NCBI RefSeq assembly: GCF_014643775.1
Contig: NZ_BMKC01000001.1
Coordinates: forward strand, 372,001-436,000
DNA: 64,000 bases
Reading direction: 5' to 3'
Source of the DNA: Arenimonas soli
GTDB taxonomy: Bacteria > Pseudomonadota > Gammaproteobacteria > Xanthomonadales > Xanthomonadaceae
The notes below the pieces were generated by a model. That model saw nothing but the letters and a program-made list of their open reading frames with translations, made no database searches and was not told the origin of the DNA. Positions within the stretch are counted from its first letter, which is position 1, and each line of letters begins with the position of its first letter. The position numbers and the translations under genes were made by a program. Below, piece after piece: positions 1 to 9,126 of the stretch.

Positions 1-2
1 AC

Positions 3-809
<807 letters not shown>

Positions 810-829
810 CCACCAACCCGTCGCCGCTG

Positions 830-2305
830 GTGGTCGTGGGTGGCGGCATCGCCGGGCTGTGCGTGGCGCTGGCCGCCGCGCCGCGGCCGGTCGTGCTGGT
901 CAGTCGAAGCCGGGGCACCACCGGTACGGCCAGCGCCATGGCCCAGGGTGGTATCGCCGCCGCGGTGGGTCCGGGCGACGACGCCGTTTTCCATGCCGCC
1001 GACACCCTGGTGGCCGGCGCCTGCCACAACCACGTTGGCGCCGTGCTGGACCTGGCGCAGGCGGCGCCCGAAGCCGTGCAGTGGCTGGGGTCGCTGGGCG
1101 TGCAATTCGACCGCGCCGGCGACGGCCAGCTTTCGCTTGGCCGCGAAGGCGGCCATGACCGTGCACGCATCGTGCACGCCGGCGGCGATGCCACCGGGCA
1201 TGCGGTGATGCAGGTGCTGGCCGCGGCAGCGGCGAACGCGCCGCACGTGCACTGGCTGGCGGGGAAAACGCTGCAGGCCATCGGCCTGGCGGCAGACGGG
1301 CGCGTCGCCGGCGTGCGTGTGTGCGATGTCGCGGGCCGGTCCGCTCAGCTCGCCGCCGCCGACCTGGTGCTGGCCACGGGTGGCATCGGCGCGCTGTTCA
1401 GCGCCACCACCAATCCCGAGGGTGCCGACGGGTCCGGACTGGCCCTCGCCCTGGCGGCGGGCGCTGAGGGGCGCGACCTGGAGTTCATCCAGTGGCATCC
1501 GACGGCGTTCGCTTCGCCGTCGGGCCGGCACCTGCCGCTGGTTACCGAGGCCCTGCGCGGCGCCGGCGCCAGGCTGGTCGACGAACAGGGCGTGCCGCTC
1601 ATGCAGGGCACGCACCCGCTGGCCGACCTTGCGCCCCGGGACGTGGTTGCGCGCCGGCTATGGCGCCATCGTCGTGCCGGCGGGCAGGCCTGGCTTGACG
1701 CCCGGAGACTTGACGAAGCTGCGTGGCGGCAGTTCCCGTCCGTACTTTCGCTTTGCGCGCAACACGGCATCGATCCGCGCAGCGACCGCATACCGGTCAC
1801 GCCGGCGGTTCATTTCCACATGGGCGGCGTCGCCGTGGATCCGAAGGGCGAAAGCAGCCTCGCCGGACTGCACGCGGTCGGCGAAGTCGCCTGCAGCGGC
1901 GTGCACGGCGCCAATCGCCTGGCCAGCAATTCCTTGCTCGAAGGCCTGGTGTGCGGACGCTTGCTCGGTGCGCGCCTGCGATCCCAGGGCAAACGGGCTG
2001 CGCCGGTCCTGCGCTGGGTGGACGCCGGTCCCGACGCCGATGGTGAGTCGCGCGAGCGGCTCGCCATGCACCTCACGGCCGCGCTCGGGCCGCTGCGCAG
2101 CGGGGAATCACTGGCCGCGGCCATGGCCGCCATCACCGCCGACCCGGCCATGGCCGGCCGCTGGCAGGGTCGGCTGGCGCTTGCGCTGCTGGCGCCGGCG
2201 ATGGCCCGGAAACGCTCGCTGGGCGCGCATTACCGGGTCGATTCGGCGTCGGCCGGCAACATACGCCAGGGCATCGAAACGCCGGCGTACGGCGAAACTG
2301 CTTGA
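830..2305 (+). CDS. nadB: L-aspartate oxidase NadB
   Basis: FAD enzyme oxidising L-aspartate to iminoaspartate, the substrate of NadA, in the cytoplasm. The protein opens almost directly with the Rossmann motif VVGGGIAGL, then shows AQGGIAA, GREGGHDRARI, the EFIQWHPTAF and TEALRGAG active-site stretches, LAPRDVVAR and the C-terminal FAD-contact HGANRLASNSLLEGLV. With the GTG start at 830 it is 491 residues, shorter than the ~530-540 usual because the C-terminal helical domain is trimmed. The start is uncertain: the frame is open far upstream through nadA, but no ATG lies close; a CTG at 806 overlapping the nadA stop would add eight residues. No clear Shine-Dalgarno is visible for either. Confidence 0.93.
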   Translation: MVVGGGIAGLCVALAAAPRPVVLVSRSRGTTGTASAMAQGGIAAAVGPGDDAVFHAADTLVAGACHNHVGAVLDLAQAAPEAVQWLGSLGVQFDRAGDGQLSLGREGGHDRARIVHAGGDATGHAVMQVLAAAAANAPHVHWLAGKTLQAIGLAADGRVAGVRVCDVAGRSAQLAAADLVLATGGIGALFSATTNPEGADGSGLALALAAGAEGRDLEFIQWHPTAFASPSGRHLPLVTEALRGAGARLVDEQGVPLMQGTHPLADLAPRDVVARRLWRHRRAGGQAWLDARRLDEAAWRQFPSVLSLCAQHGIDPRSDRIPVTPAVHFHMGGVAVDPKGESSLAGLHAVGEVACSGVHGANRLASNSLLEGLVCGRLLGARLRSQGKRAAPVLRWVDAGPDADGESRERLAMHLTAALGPLRSGESLAAAMAAITADPAMAGRWQGRLALALLAPAMARKRSLGAHYRVDSASAGNIRQGIETPAYGETA

Positions 2306-2371
2306 TACCCGGCAGGTCATGCCGCACATTGGTCGCTGAATGTTTTGCACTTTCCCCCTGATCGCTCCCCC

Positions 2372-2887
2372 ATGAACGTGCCCCAATCCTTCGATCGCAG
2401 CCAGCTCCTGGAGTGCGCCAGCGGCGCCATGTTTGGCCCCGGCGGCGCGCGCCTGCCGTCCGACCCGATGCTGATGTTCGACCGCATCACCGAAATCAGC
2501 GAAACCGGCGGCAAGCACGGCAAGGGTTACATCCGCGCCGAGCTCGACATCCGCCCGGACCTGTGGTTCTTCGCCTGCCATTTCACCGACGACCCGGTGA
2601 TGCCGGGCTGCCTGGGCCTTGACGCCATGTGGCAGCTGGCCGGCTTCTACCTGCCCTGGCTGGGCGAGCCGGGCCGCGGCCGTGCGCTGGGCGTGGGCCA
2701 GGTGAAGTTCACCGGCCAGGTGCTGCCGACCGCGAAGCTGGTGACCTACGAGATCGACATCCGGCGCGTCGTGCGCGGTCGCCTGAAAATGGTGATCGCC
2801 GACGGCCGCACGCTCGTGGACGGCCGCGAAATCTATACCGCCGAAGAGCTCCGGGTCGGCCTGTTCTCCTCCACCGAAGGCATGTAG
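2372..2887 (+). CDS. fabA: 3-hydroxydecanoyl-ACP dehydratase/isomerase FabA
   Basis: Dehydrates beta-hydroxydecanoyl-ACP and isomerises trans-2 to cis-3-decenoyl-ACP, the branch point of anaerobic unsaturated fatty acid synthesis. At 171 residues from the ATG at 2372 it matches the usual length of ~172; an in-frame ATG at 2345 would add nine residues not typical of the family. The active-site His70 (in [14 protein letters not shown]) and Asp84 (in LGLDAMWQ) fall at the family positions, and [12 protein letters not shown] follows. The stop is two bases from the fabB start, so the pair is a classic fabAB operon. FabA/FabB marks the gammaproteobacterial route to unsaturated lipids and works without oxygen, in keeping with the anaerobic genes next door. 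Confidence 0.97.
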   Translation: MNVPQSFDRSQLLECASGAMFGPGGARLPSDPMLMFDRITEISETGGKHGKGYIRAELDIRPDLWFFACHFTDDPVMPGCLGLDAMWQLAGFYLPWLGEPGRGRALGVGQVKFTGQVLPTAKLVTYEIDIRRVVRGRLKMVIADGRTLVDGREIYTAEELRVGLFSSTEGM

Positions 2888-2889
2888 TC

Positions 2890-4101
2890 ATGCGGCGCAT
2901 CGCGATTACGGGCATGGGCATCGTCTCGTGCCTGGGCAACCAGCTTGACCGGGTTTCGGCGGCGCTGCGCAGCGGCCTTTCCGGCATCCGGCGCGACGAG
3001 GCGGCAGCCGAAGCCGGCCTGCGCAGCCAGGTGTCCGGCGCGCCGGACATCGACCTGCCGGCGCGCATCGACCGCAAGGTCTTGCGCTTCATGGGCGACG
3101 GCGCGGCCTTCGCGCACGTGGCCATGCAGGACGCCATCGCCGACGCCGGCCTGGACGATTCGCAGGTGCGCTCGGAGCGCACCGGCCTGTTCGCGGGCTC
3201 GGGCGGCGGTTCCACCCAGTGGCAGGTGGAAGCGGCCGACCTGCTGCGCAACCGCGGCGTGCGCAAGGTCGGTCCCTACATGGTGCCGCGTACGATGGGT
3301 TCGACGGTGTCGGCCAACCTGGCCACCGCCTTCGGCATCCGCGGCGCCAGCTATTCGATTTCGGCCGCCTGCGCGACGTCGGCGCACTGCATCGGCGCCG
3401 CCGCCGACCTGATCCGCGCCGGCCGCCAGGACATCATGTTCGCCGGCGGCGGCGAGGAGCTGCACTGGTCGCTGAGCCTGCAGTTCGACGCGATGGGCGC
3501 GCTGTCCACGCACCACAACGACACCCCTGCGACATCCTCGCGCCCGTACGACGCCACCCGCGACGGCTTCGTCATCGCGGGCGGTGGCGGCATGCTGGTG
3601 CTGGAAGACTACGAACACGCCGTCGCCCGCGGCGCCCGCATCCATGCCGAACTGCTGGGTTACGGGGTGACTTCCGACGGCGCCGACATGGTGGCGCCCT
3701 CGGGCGAAGGCGCGGTGCGCTGCATGCGCATGGCGATGCAGGGCATCGAAGCCCCGATCGATTACCTCAACACCCACGGCACCTCGACGCCGCTGGGCGA
3801 CTTGGTCGAACTGCGGGCCGTGCGCGAAGCCTTCGGCGAAGCGGTGCCGCCGCTGTCGTCCACCAAGGCGCTGTCCGGCCATTCCCTGGGCGCGGCCAGC
3901 GTGCACGAGGCGATCTACTGCCTGCTGATGATGCGCGACCGGTTCATGGCCGGCTCGGCCAACATCAGCGAACCGGACCCGCAGACCGAAGGTTTCCCGA
4001 TCCTGCGCGAAAGCCGCGAGGCGACGCTGCGCACGGTGATGTCCAACAGCTTCGGCTTCGGCGGCACCAACGCCTGCCTGGTGTTCGGCGCCGCAGGCTG
4101 A
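2890..4101 (+). CDS. fabB: 3-oxoacyl-ACP synthase I FabB
   Basis: Condensing enzyme that elongates unsaturated acyl-ACP made by FabA. 403 residues against 406 for the E. coli enzyme. The catalytic triad is present: Cys161 in [12 protein letters not shown], His296 in [11 protein letters not shown] and His331 in [10 protein letters not shown]; the glycine-rich C-terminal [14 protein letters not shown] is complete. The ATG at 2890 lies just after the fabA TAG, implying co-translation. The gene converges on ubiV with only five bases between the two stop codons and no visible terminator between them. Confidence 0.97.
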   Translation: MRRIAITGMGIVSCLGNQLDRVSAALRSGLSGIRRDEAAAEAGLRSQVSGAPDIDLPARIDRKVLRFMGDGAAFAHVAMQDAIADAGLDDSQVRSERTGLFAGSGGGSTQWQVEAADLLRNRGVRKVGPYMVPRTMGSTVSANLATAFGIRGASYSISAACATSAHCIGAAADLIRAGRQDIMFAGGGEELHWSLSLQFDAMGALSTHHNDTPATSSRPYDATRDGFVIAGGGGMLVLEDYEHAVARGARIHAELLGYGVTSDGADMVAPSGEGAVRCMRMAMQGIEAPIDYLNTHGTSTPLGDLVELRAVREAFGEAVPPLSSTKALSGHSLGAASVHEAIYCLLMMRDRFMAGSANISEPDPQTEGFPILRESREATLRTVMSNSFGFGGTNACLVFGAAG

Positions 4102-4106
4102 AGCCC

Positions 4107-4985
4107 TCAGCTCGCCGGCAGGCCCGGTTTGCCGGGCAGGCCGTGCCAGTAGCCATTGACCGCGCCGCGGCGCGGTGGCGCCAGCGGTGAACGCCGGGCC
4201 AGGTCGAAGTGTTCGACGATTTCGCCCATTGCGTCGGCCTGCGGATACAGCCGCAGCAGCCCCACGCCCAGGGCGCGCAGGGCCGGCAACTCCGGGCCGA
4301 GGTCGGTCACTTCCTCGCCCAGGATCTGGATGCCGTTGATGCGCAGGAAGGGCGTGCCCTCGCGGGTTGCCAGCGGCAGGCCTTCGGGATGTTCGATGCA
4401 GCGGAAGCCGCAGGCGTCCTTGGCCACGTCCAGCGCGCGGGCGGTGAAACAGCGCGCGGAATAAGACAGCGGCAGCCGGCCCCAGGCGATCACTTCCAGC
4501 TCGGGCCGTGCGTGGCCCTGCGCCGCGTGGGCGACCAGCAGGTCGTCGACCTGCTGCAGGCCCTGTTCGACGCCGGGCACCCAGCGGCGCAGGCCGTCTT
4601 CGGCCAGGAGTTCCAGCGCACGGTGGTTGTAGATGTTCAGGCTGGGACCGGCGACGAAGGGCAGGCCCTGTTCGCGGCATAGCTGCACCGCCGTCAGGTC
4701 GTTGGCTTCGATCCAGAAGCCGCCGTGCGCGATCATGCGCTGGATGGCGTTGAGCTCGGATTCGGCTTCGACCAGGGCCAGGCTCGACAGCACGACTTCC
4801 TTGCCGGCCGCGGCCAGTTCTTCGGCCAGCGCGATCCAGTCCCGCGTGCCCAGTTCCCGGCGCTTGCTGCAGATCGTTTCGCCCAGGTAGATCACGTCCA
4901 CCGGCCAGCCGGCGGCTTCGCGGTAGAAGGCCAGGGTGCGTTCGCGCGGCCAGAAGTATTGCAGGGGTCCAAGGCTTAGCTTCAT
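4107..4985 (-). CDS. ubiV: Ubiquinone biosynthesis protein UbiV (U32 family)
   Basis: Partner of UbiU in oxygen-independent hydroxylation of the ubiquinone ring, a U32-family protein carrying a [4Fe-4S] cluster. 292 residues from the ATG at 4985 (MKLSLGPLQYFW), the same length as the E. coli protein; the frame runs 19 codons further up through ubiU but that start is not family-like. Cysteines suited to cluster binding are seen in GETICSKRREL near residue 40 and in SARCFTARALD and ACGFRCIEHPEG towards residues 175-195. The start is four bases after the ubiU stop, so the two are one transcript, presumably from the FNR-type promoter ahead of ubiU. No ubiT (SCP2 protein), the third member, was found in the window. 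Confidence 0.9.
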   Translation of the reverse strand: MKLSLGPLQYFWPRERTLAFYREAAGWPVDVIYLGETICSKRRELGTRDWIALAEELAAAGKEVVLSSLALVEAESELNAIQRMIAHGGFWIEANDLTAVQLCREQGLPFVAGPSLNIYNHRALELLAEDGLRRWVPGVEQGLQQVDDLLVAHAAQGHARPELEVIAWGRLPLSYSARCFTARALDVAKDACGFRCIEHPEGLPLATREGTPFLRINGIQILGEEVTDLGPELPALRALGVGLLRLYPQADAMGEIVEHFDLARRSPLAPPRRGAVNGYWHGLPGKPGLPAS

Positions 4986-4989
4986 CGGG

Positions 4990-5988
4990 TCAGTGCCAGG
5001 CGCGGTGGTAGGGGCCGAGGGTGGTCTGGTGGCCTTCGGCATGCGCCGAAAGCGCTTTCTGCCAGCCGGGCTGCAGCTTCCAGCCGCCGGGGTCGGCGCG
5101 ATGCCGGTCGATGGCCTCGCGCCAGGTGCGGGTGACCGCCGACACGTAGGCGACGCCGCGCTGGCGGCCTTCGATCTTCAGCGCCGCGACGCCGGCGCTG
5201 GCCAGCTGCGGCAGCAGTTCGAGCGTATTGAGGCTGGTGGGTTCTTCGAGCGCGTGGAAGGTTTCGCCACCGACTTCGAAGCGGCCCTTGCAAACGGTCG
5301 GGTAGGCCGCGGGTTCGCCCGGCGCGTAACGATCCATCAGCAGGCCGTTGAGCCGCACGCCGCGGTCGCCGCCTTCGTGTTCTTCCCAGCGCACGAAGCG
5401 CGCCGGCGAACACACGCCGTGGCGATTGGGCGACGCGCCGGTGACGTAGCTCGAGAGCTGGCAGCGGCCTTCGACCATGATGCACAGGCTGCCGAAGGCG
5501 AAAACCTCCAGCGGCACCGGTGACCTTTCGCACAGGCGTTCGACCTGTTGCAGCGACAGCACCCGCGGCAGCACCGCGCGGCTGATTCCGAAGCGTTCGT
5601 GCATATAGCGCAGGGCCGGCGCGGTGGTGGCCGAACCCTGCACGGAAAGGTGCCGCGCCAGACGTGGATGTTCGCGCATGGCGTGGTCGAGCACGGCCAT
5701 TTCGGCGGCGATGATGGCGTCGCAGCCCAGCTCCGCAGCGTGGTCCACGGCCGACTGCCAGGCGCGCAGGCGGGAGGTTTCCGGATAGGTGTTCAGTGCC
5801 AGGTAGACCTTGCGGCCGTGCTGGTGGGCGTAAGCGACGCCTGCGCGCAGATCGCCCTCGTCGAAATTCAGGCCGGGGAAGGCGCGCGCGTTGGTCTGGT
5901 CGCGGAAACCGGCATAGACCGCATCGGCACCGGCGTCGATCGCCGCGCGCAGGGCCGGCAGGTTGCCGGCGGGGCAGACCAGTTGCAT
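4990..5988 (-). CDS. ubiU: Ubiquinone biosynthesis protein UbiU (peptidase U32 family)
   Basis: With UbiV and UbiT it replaces the O2-dependent flavin hydroxylases of ubiquinone synthesis under anaerobiosis. 332 residues, essentially the length of E. coli UbiU (331). It starts MQLVCPAGNLPALRAAI and carries the U32 signature EVFAFGSLC then GRCQLSS, with further cysteines at HGVCSPARF and TVCKGRF that fit the four-cysteine cluster pattern. A GGAGAG ribosome site lies a few bases ahead of the ATG at 5988. An FNR-type box is centred 63.5 bp upstream. Because ubiD (6587-8074) of the same pathway also lies in a box-controlled operon, quinone synthesis and anaerobic control appear linked here. Confidence 0.92.
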   Translation of the reverse strand: MQLVCPAGNLPALRAAIDAGADAVYAGFRDQTNARAFPGLNFDEGDLRAGVAYAHQHGRKVYLALNTYPETSRLRAWQSAVDHAAELGCDAIIAAEMAVLDHAMREHPRLARHLSVQGSATTAPALRYMHERFGISRAVLPRVLSLQQVERLCERSPVPLEVFAFGSLCIMVEGRCQLSSYVTGASPNRHGVCSPARFVRWEEHEGGDRGVRLNGLLMDRYAPGEPAAYPTVCKGRFEVGGETFHALEEPTSLNTLELLPQLASAGVAALKIEGRQRGVAYVSAVTRTWREAIDRHRADPGGWKLQPGWQKALSAHAEGHQTTLGPYHRAWH

Positions 5989-6044
5989 CGGACTCTCCGG
6001 GAAGGACTCCGGGGCATGCTGCGCCCTGGCCAGGGACGTCGTCT

Positions 6045-6058
6045 TTGACCTGGGTCAG
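6045..6058. promoter_or_regulatory. FNR/Anr-type box between ubiU and the dnrO-like gene
   Basis: TTGAC-CTGG-GTCAG, one mismatch from the perfect dyad TTGAC-N4-GTCAA. On the - strand a CAGCAT hexamer at 6021-6016 lies 23 bp away, giving a predicted transcript start about 21 bases before ubiU with GGAGAG in the leader. On the + strand a GAGGAT hexamer at 6081-6086 lies 22 bp away, so the same dyad could serve both divergent genes as a class II activator site. The hexamers share only A2, A5 and T6 with the sigma70 consensus. Confidence 0.72.
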
Positions 6059-6119
6059 TTCGCATTGGGTCGGAGGAGGTGAGGATGGGAAACCGTCTCC
6101 CGCACCCGGAAGTGACCCC

Positions 6120-6638
6120 ATGATTCGATTCCCCCGGAACACCCTGCTCGCCGTCGTTCTGGGCTTCGTCCCGGCACTGGCGGTCTGCAACGAAACGGCA
6201 CCCGCCCATCGGGAACATGCCCCCGCCCAGGCCGCGGCCGGGGACGTGCACGCGTCGCATGCCGCGCACGGCGCCGTCGACGAAGCGCTTCCTGCCCGCC
6301 GCTGGACACCTGACGCGCCCCTGAGCCGCGGCATGCAGCGCGTGCGCGCGGCCACGGCGACGCTGGACCACGGCAGCCACGCCCATCTCGATGACGCCCA
6401 GGTACGCAACATCGCCGCGGAACTCAAGTCGGCCGTGGACATGATGTTCGCCCAGTGCAAGCTCGATCCCGAGCCCGACGCCGCGCTGCACCCGCTGCTG
6501 GCGCGCGTGCTGGTGGCCAGCAACACCCTTTCCGAATCCGGCTTCGACGCGGACGCGCTGGCGGAACTGCAGGCCGTGGTCGCCCGCTATCCGCTGCTGT
6601 TCGACGACCCGGCCTGGAGCGCGTCCCAGAGCGACTGA
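6120..6638 (+). CDS. DnrO-like small secreted protein of denitrification loci
   Basis: 172 residues. The N-terminus (MIRFPRNTLLAVVLGFVPA then LAVCN) looks like a signal peptide, possibly of the lipoprotein kind since a cysteine follows LAV. A His-rich stretch of about 35 residues (HREHAPAQ, HASHAAHG, later HGSHAH) could bind metal. The C-terminal part with RWTPDAPLSRGMQRVRA, CKLDPEPDAALH and RYPLLFDDPAW resembles proteins I recall being named DnrO in denitrifier genomes; no biochemical function is known to me. ATG at 6120 follows a weak GGAAG. It diverges from ubiUV across the FNR-type box and its last 52 bases overlap the 3' end of ubiD on the other strand. Family name is from memory. Confidence 0.65.
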   Translation: MIRFPRNTLLAVVLGFVPALAVCNETAPAHREHAPAQAAAGDVHASHAAHGAVDEALPARRWTPDAPLSRGMQRVRAATATLDHGSHAHLDDAQVRNIAAELKSAVDMMFAQCKLDPEPDAALHPLLARVLVASNTLSESGFDADALAELQAVVARYPLLFDDPAWSASQSD

Positions 6639-8074
6639 ACCCGGCGTTCGATGGCCGGGTCGGGCACGATCGGCTCGCTCCAGGGTCGGCTGGTCTCGCC
6701 CGGCAGCTTGCGCGTGGCGTCCAGGCCCAGCTTCGAACCCAGGTTGGGCACCGGGCTGGAGAAGTCGAGGTAGTCGATCGGCGTGTTTTCCACCAGCAGG
6801 CTGTCGCGCGCGGGGTCCACGCGCGTGGACAGGGCCCAGAGCACCTGCGACCAGTCGCGCACGTCGATGTCGTCGTCGGTGACGATCACGAACTTGGTGT
6901 AGGTGAACTGGCGCAGGTAGGACCAGATGCCCATCATGATCCGGCGCGCGTGCCCGGGGTACTGCTTGCGGATGCCGACCACCGCGATGCGATAGGAACA
7001 GGCTTCCGGCGGCAGGTAGAAATCCACGATCTCCGGGAACACCTTGCGCAGGATCGGCACGAATACCTCGTTGAGCGCCGAACTCAGCACCGACGGCTCG
7101 TCCCCGGGCGCCCGGCCCATGTAACTGCCGTGGTAGATCGCGTCGCGGCGCATGCGCAGCCGTTTGACGGTGAAGACGGGGAACTCGCCCTGGGCGTTGT
7201 AGTAGCCGGTGTGGTCGCCGAAGGGGCCTTCGATGGCGGTGTCGCCAGGTTCAATGAAACCTTCGAGCACGATTTCCGCGCCGGCCGGCGCGTCCAGTCC
7301 GGTCAACGCGCTGTGCCAGACGCGCGTGCGCGCGCCCCGCAGCAGTCCGGCGAACTCGTATTCCGACAGCGTGTCGGGTACCGGCGCCACCGCCGCCAGC
7401 ATGGTCGCCGGGTCGGCGCCGATCGCCACCAGCACCGGGAAGGGCTTGCCGGGAAACGCAGCCCGGAAATCGGCGAAATCCAGCGCGCCGCCGCGGTGCG
7501 GAAGCCAGCGCATGACCACCCGGTTGCGGCCGACCAGCTGCTGCCGGTAGATGGCCACGTTCTGCCGCGGCTGGCGCGTGCCGCGCGTGACCACCAGGCC
7601 GAAGGTGATGAGCCGGGCAACGTCCCCGGGCCAGCAGCGCTGGATCGGCAGCGTGCCCAGGTCGATGTCATCGTTCTCGAGCACGATGTCGTTGAACCCC
7701 GCCTCGTGGGTCGGCTTCGGGGCCACGTGCGCCAGCTGCGCCAGCTCCGGCCAGGTCGCCAGCGCCTGGCGCAGGCTCGATGGCCAGCGGGGTTCCTTGA
7801 TCGAGGCCAGCAGTTCGCCCAGCTCGCGCAGCGAGGCCAGGGGCCGGCCGCCCAGCGCCAGTTCGATGCGGTCGCGGTGACCGAACAGGTTGCCAAGCAG
7901 CGGGTGCCGCGACCCGACCGGGTTGCGCATCAGCAGCGCCGGGCCGCCCTGCTGCAGGGCAAGCCGGCAAAGCGCGGTGCTTTCGAGCTCGGGGTCCACC
8001 GGCGCCCCGATCTCGCGCAGCTGGCCGCGGCGCGACAGGTCGCCGAGGAAGGAGCGCAGGTCGTGGTGGCTCAC
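6587..8074 (-). CDS. ubiD: 4-hydroxy-3-polyprenylbenzoate decarboxylase UbiD
   Basis: Prenylated-FMN decarboxylase of ubiquinone biosynthesis. 495 residues, the usual size. It begins SHHDLRSFLGDLSRRGQL and shows the central FIEPGDTAIEGPFGDHTGYY region with the catalytic acidic residues, NVAIYRQQLVG, and the C-terminal DLDFSSPVPNLGSKLG-type ending (here DFSSPVPNLGSKLG LDATRK). The start is GTG at 8074, whose last two bases are shared with the TGA of the upstream cysteine desulfhydrase (GTGA overlap), so it is the last cistron of the nnrS operon and probably translationally coupled. Its 3' end overlaps the convergent dnrO-like gene by 52 bp. UbiX, which makes the cofactor, is not in the window. 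Confidence 0.95.
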   Translation of the reverse strand: MSHHDLRSFLGDLSRRGQLREIGAPVDPELESTALCRLALQQGGPALLMRNPVGSRHPLLGNLFGHRDRIELALGGRPLASLRELGELLASIKEPRWPSSLRQALATWPELAQLAHVAPKPTHEAGFNDIVLENDDIDLGTLPIQRCWPGDVARLITFGLVVTRGTRQPRQNVAIYRQQLVGRNRVVMRWLPHRGGALDFADFRAAFPGKPFPVLVAIGADPATMLAAVAPVPDTLSEYEFAGLLRGARTRVWHSALTGLDAPAGAEIVLEGFIEPGDTAIEGPFGDHTGYYNAQGEFPVFTVKRLRMRRDAIYHGSYMGRAPGDEPSVLSSALNEVFVPILRKVFPEIVDFYLPPEACSYRIAVVGIRKQYPGHARRIMMGIWSYLRQFTYTKFVIVTDDDIDVRDWSQVLWALSTRVDPARDSLLVENTPIDYLDFSSPVPNLGSKLGLDATRKLPGETSRPWSEPIVPDPAIERRVQSLWDALQAGSSNSSG

Positions 8075-9126
8075 GAAGCCAGCCGCGCCAGCAATGCCGT
8101 TTGGGCTGCGGCGAGGCCGATGCCCTGCCGCGCCAGCCAGCCTGCGTCGAACAGGGTTTCGGCATACCGCTCGCCGCGGTCGCAGAGCAGGCTGACGATG
8201 GCGCCGCGTTCACCGCGTTCGCGCATGCCGGCGGCCAGTCGCAGGCAGGCCACCAGGTTGGTGCCCGAACTGCCGCCGTAGCGCCGGCCCAGCGCACCTT
8301 CCAGCCACCAGCAGGCGGCGATGGAATCGGCGTCGTCGACTTCTTCGACGGCATCGACCACGTCGTAGAGAAAGCCGGGTTCCGCGTGGCTGCGGCCGAT
8401 GCCTTCGACCAGCGTGCGCTGGCTGGCCACGGCCTTGGGGTCGCGCGTGCGCCAGCCTTCGGCGAAGGCGCCGCCGGTCGGCTCGGCCACGCAGACGCGG
8501 CTGTCGAGCCGGCGATAGCGCAGGTAGCGCCCGAGCGTGGCCGAGGTGCCGCCGGTGCCGGCGCCGCAGACCACCCAGGCCGGTTCGGGGTCGGGTTCGA
8601 GCGCCATCTGCGCCAGGATCGACTCGGCGATGTTGTTGTTGCCGCGCCAGTCGGTGGCGCGTTCGGCCAGGCCGAACTGGTCGAGGTAGCACAGGCCTTC
8701 GGCGGTGGCCCGATCGCGCGCGACTTCGCTGGCGTCCAGCCCCGGCGGCAGCAGCACGCATTCGGCGCCCAGCGAGTGGATCAGGCGCACCTTGGCCGGC
8801 GCGGTGCAGTCCGGCATCACCGCCTGGAAGCGCAGCCCAAGCAGGCGCGCGAACCAGGCTTCGGAAATCGCCGTGCTGCCCGACGAGGCATCGATGACGC
8901 CCTGGCCCGCGCGCAGGCGGCCGTTGCACAGCGCGTACAGGTACAGGGAACGCGCCAGCCGGTGCTTGAGGCTGCCGGTGGGATGCGCGGCTTCGTCCTT
9001 GAAGTAGAAGCGGATGCCCGGGAAGGCGGGCAGGTCCAGGCGCAGCAGGTGGGTGTCGGCCGAGCGTGCGGCCTCCTGCGCCAGGCAGGCCAGGGCCTGC
9101 TTGAGCCAGGCGCGGTCGGTGCTCAT
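8071..9126 (-). CDS. PLP-dependent cysteine synthase-family protein, Cds1-like (probable L-cysteine desulfhydrase)
   Basis: 351 residues, fold type II PLP enzyme. The PLP lysine sits in HPTGSLKHRLARSL (near residue 54); the substrate loop reads DASSGSTAISEA instead of the SSGNTG of CysK; the phosphate loop is CGAGTGGTSATLGRYLRYRR; a long conserved stretch YLDQFGLAERATDWRGNNN follows. These features match what I remember of Mycobacterium tuberculosis Cds1 (Rv3684), which turns cysteine into H2S, pyruvate and ammonia, better than CysK or CysM. The start ATG at 9126 overlaps the upstream decarboxylase stop (ATGA) and its stop overlaps the ubiD start. It is therefore the fourth gene of the FNR-boxed nnrS operon. 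Substrate is inferred. Confidence 0.78.
   Translation of the reverse strand: MSTDRAWLKQALACLAQEAARSADTHLLRLDLPAFPGIRFYFKDEAAHPTGSLKHRLARSLYLYALCNGRLRAGQGVIDASSGSTAISEAWFARLLGLRFQAVMPDCTAPAKVRLIHSLGAECVLLPPGLDASEVARDRATAEGLCYLDQFGLAERATDWRGNNNIAESILAQMALEPDPEPAWVVCGAGTGGTSATLGRYLRYRRLDSRVCVAEPTGGAFAEGWRTRDPKAVASQRTLVEGIGRSHAEPGFLYDVVDAVEEVDDADSIAACWWLEGALGRRYGGSSGTNLVACLRLAAGMRERGERGAIVSLLCDRGERYAETLFDAGWLARQGIGLAAAQTALLARLAS

Noticed and set aside
6120-6638. The gene opposite ubiU as ubiT (the usual UbiUV partner)
   Set aside because: The protein has a signal peptide and His-rich region and no SCP2 lipid-binding features, so it is not UbiT.
8071-9126. Naming the PLP lyase cysK or cysM
   Set aside because: The substrate loop is SSGSTA rather than SSGNTG and the central WRGNNN stretch is foreign to CysK/CysM; no sulfur assimilation genes are adjacent.
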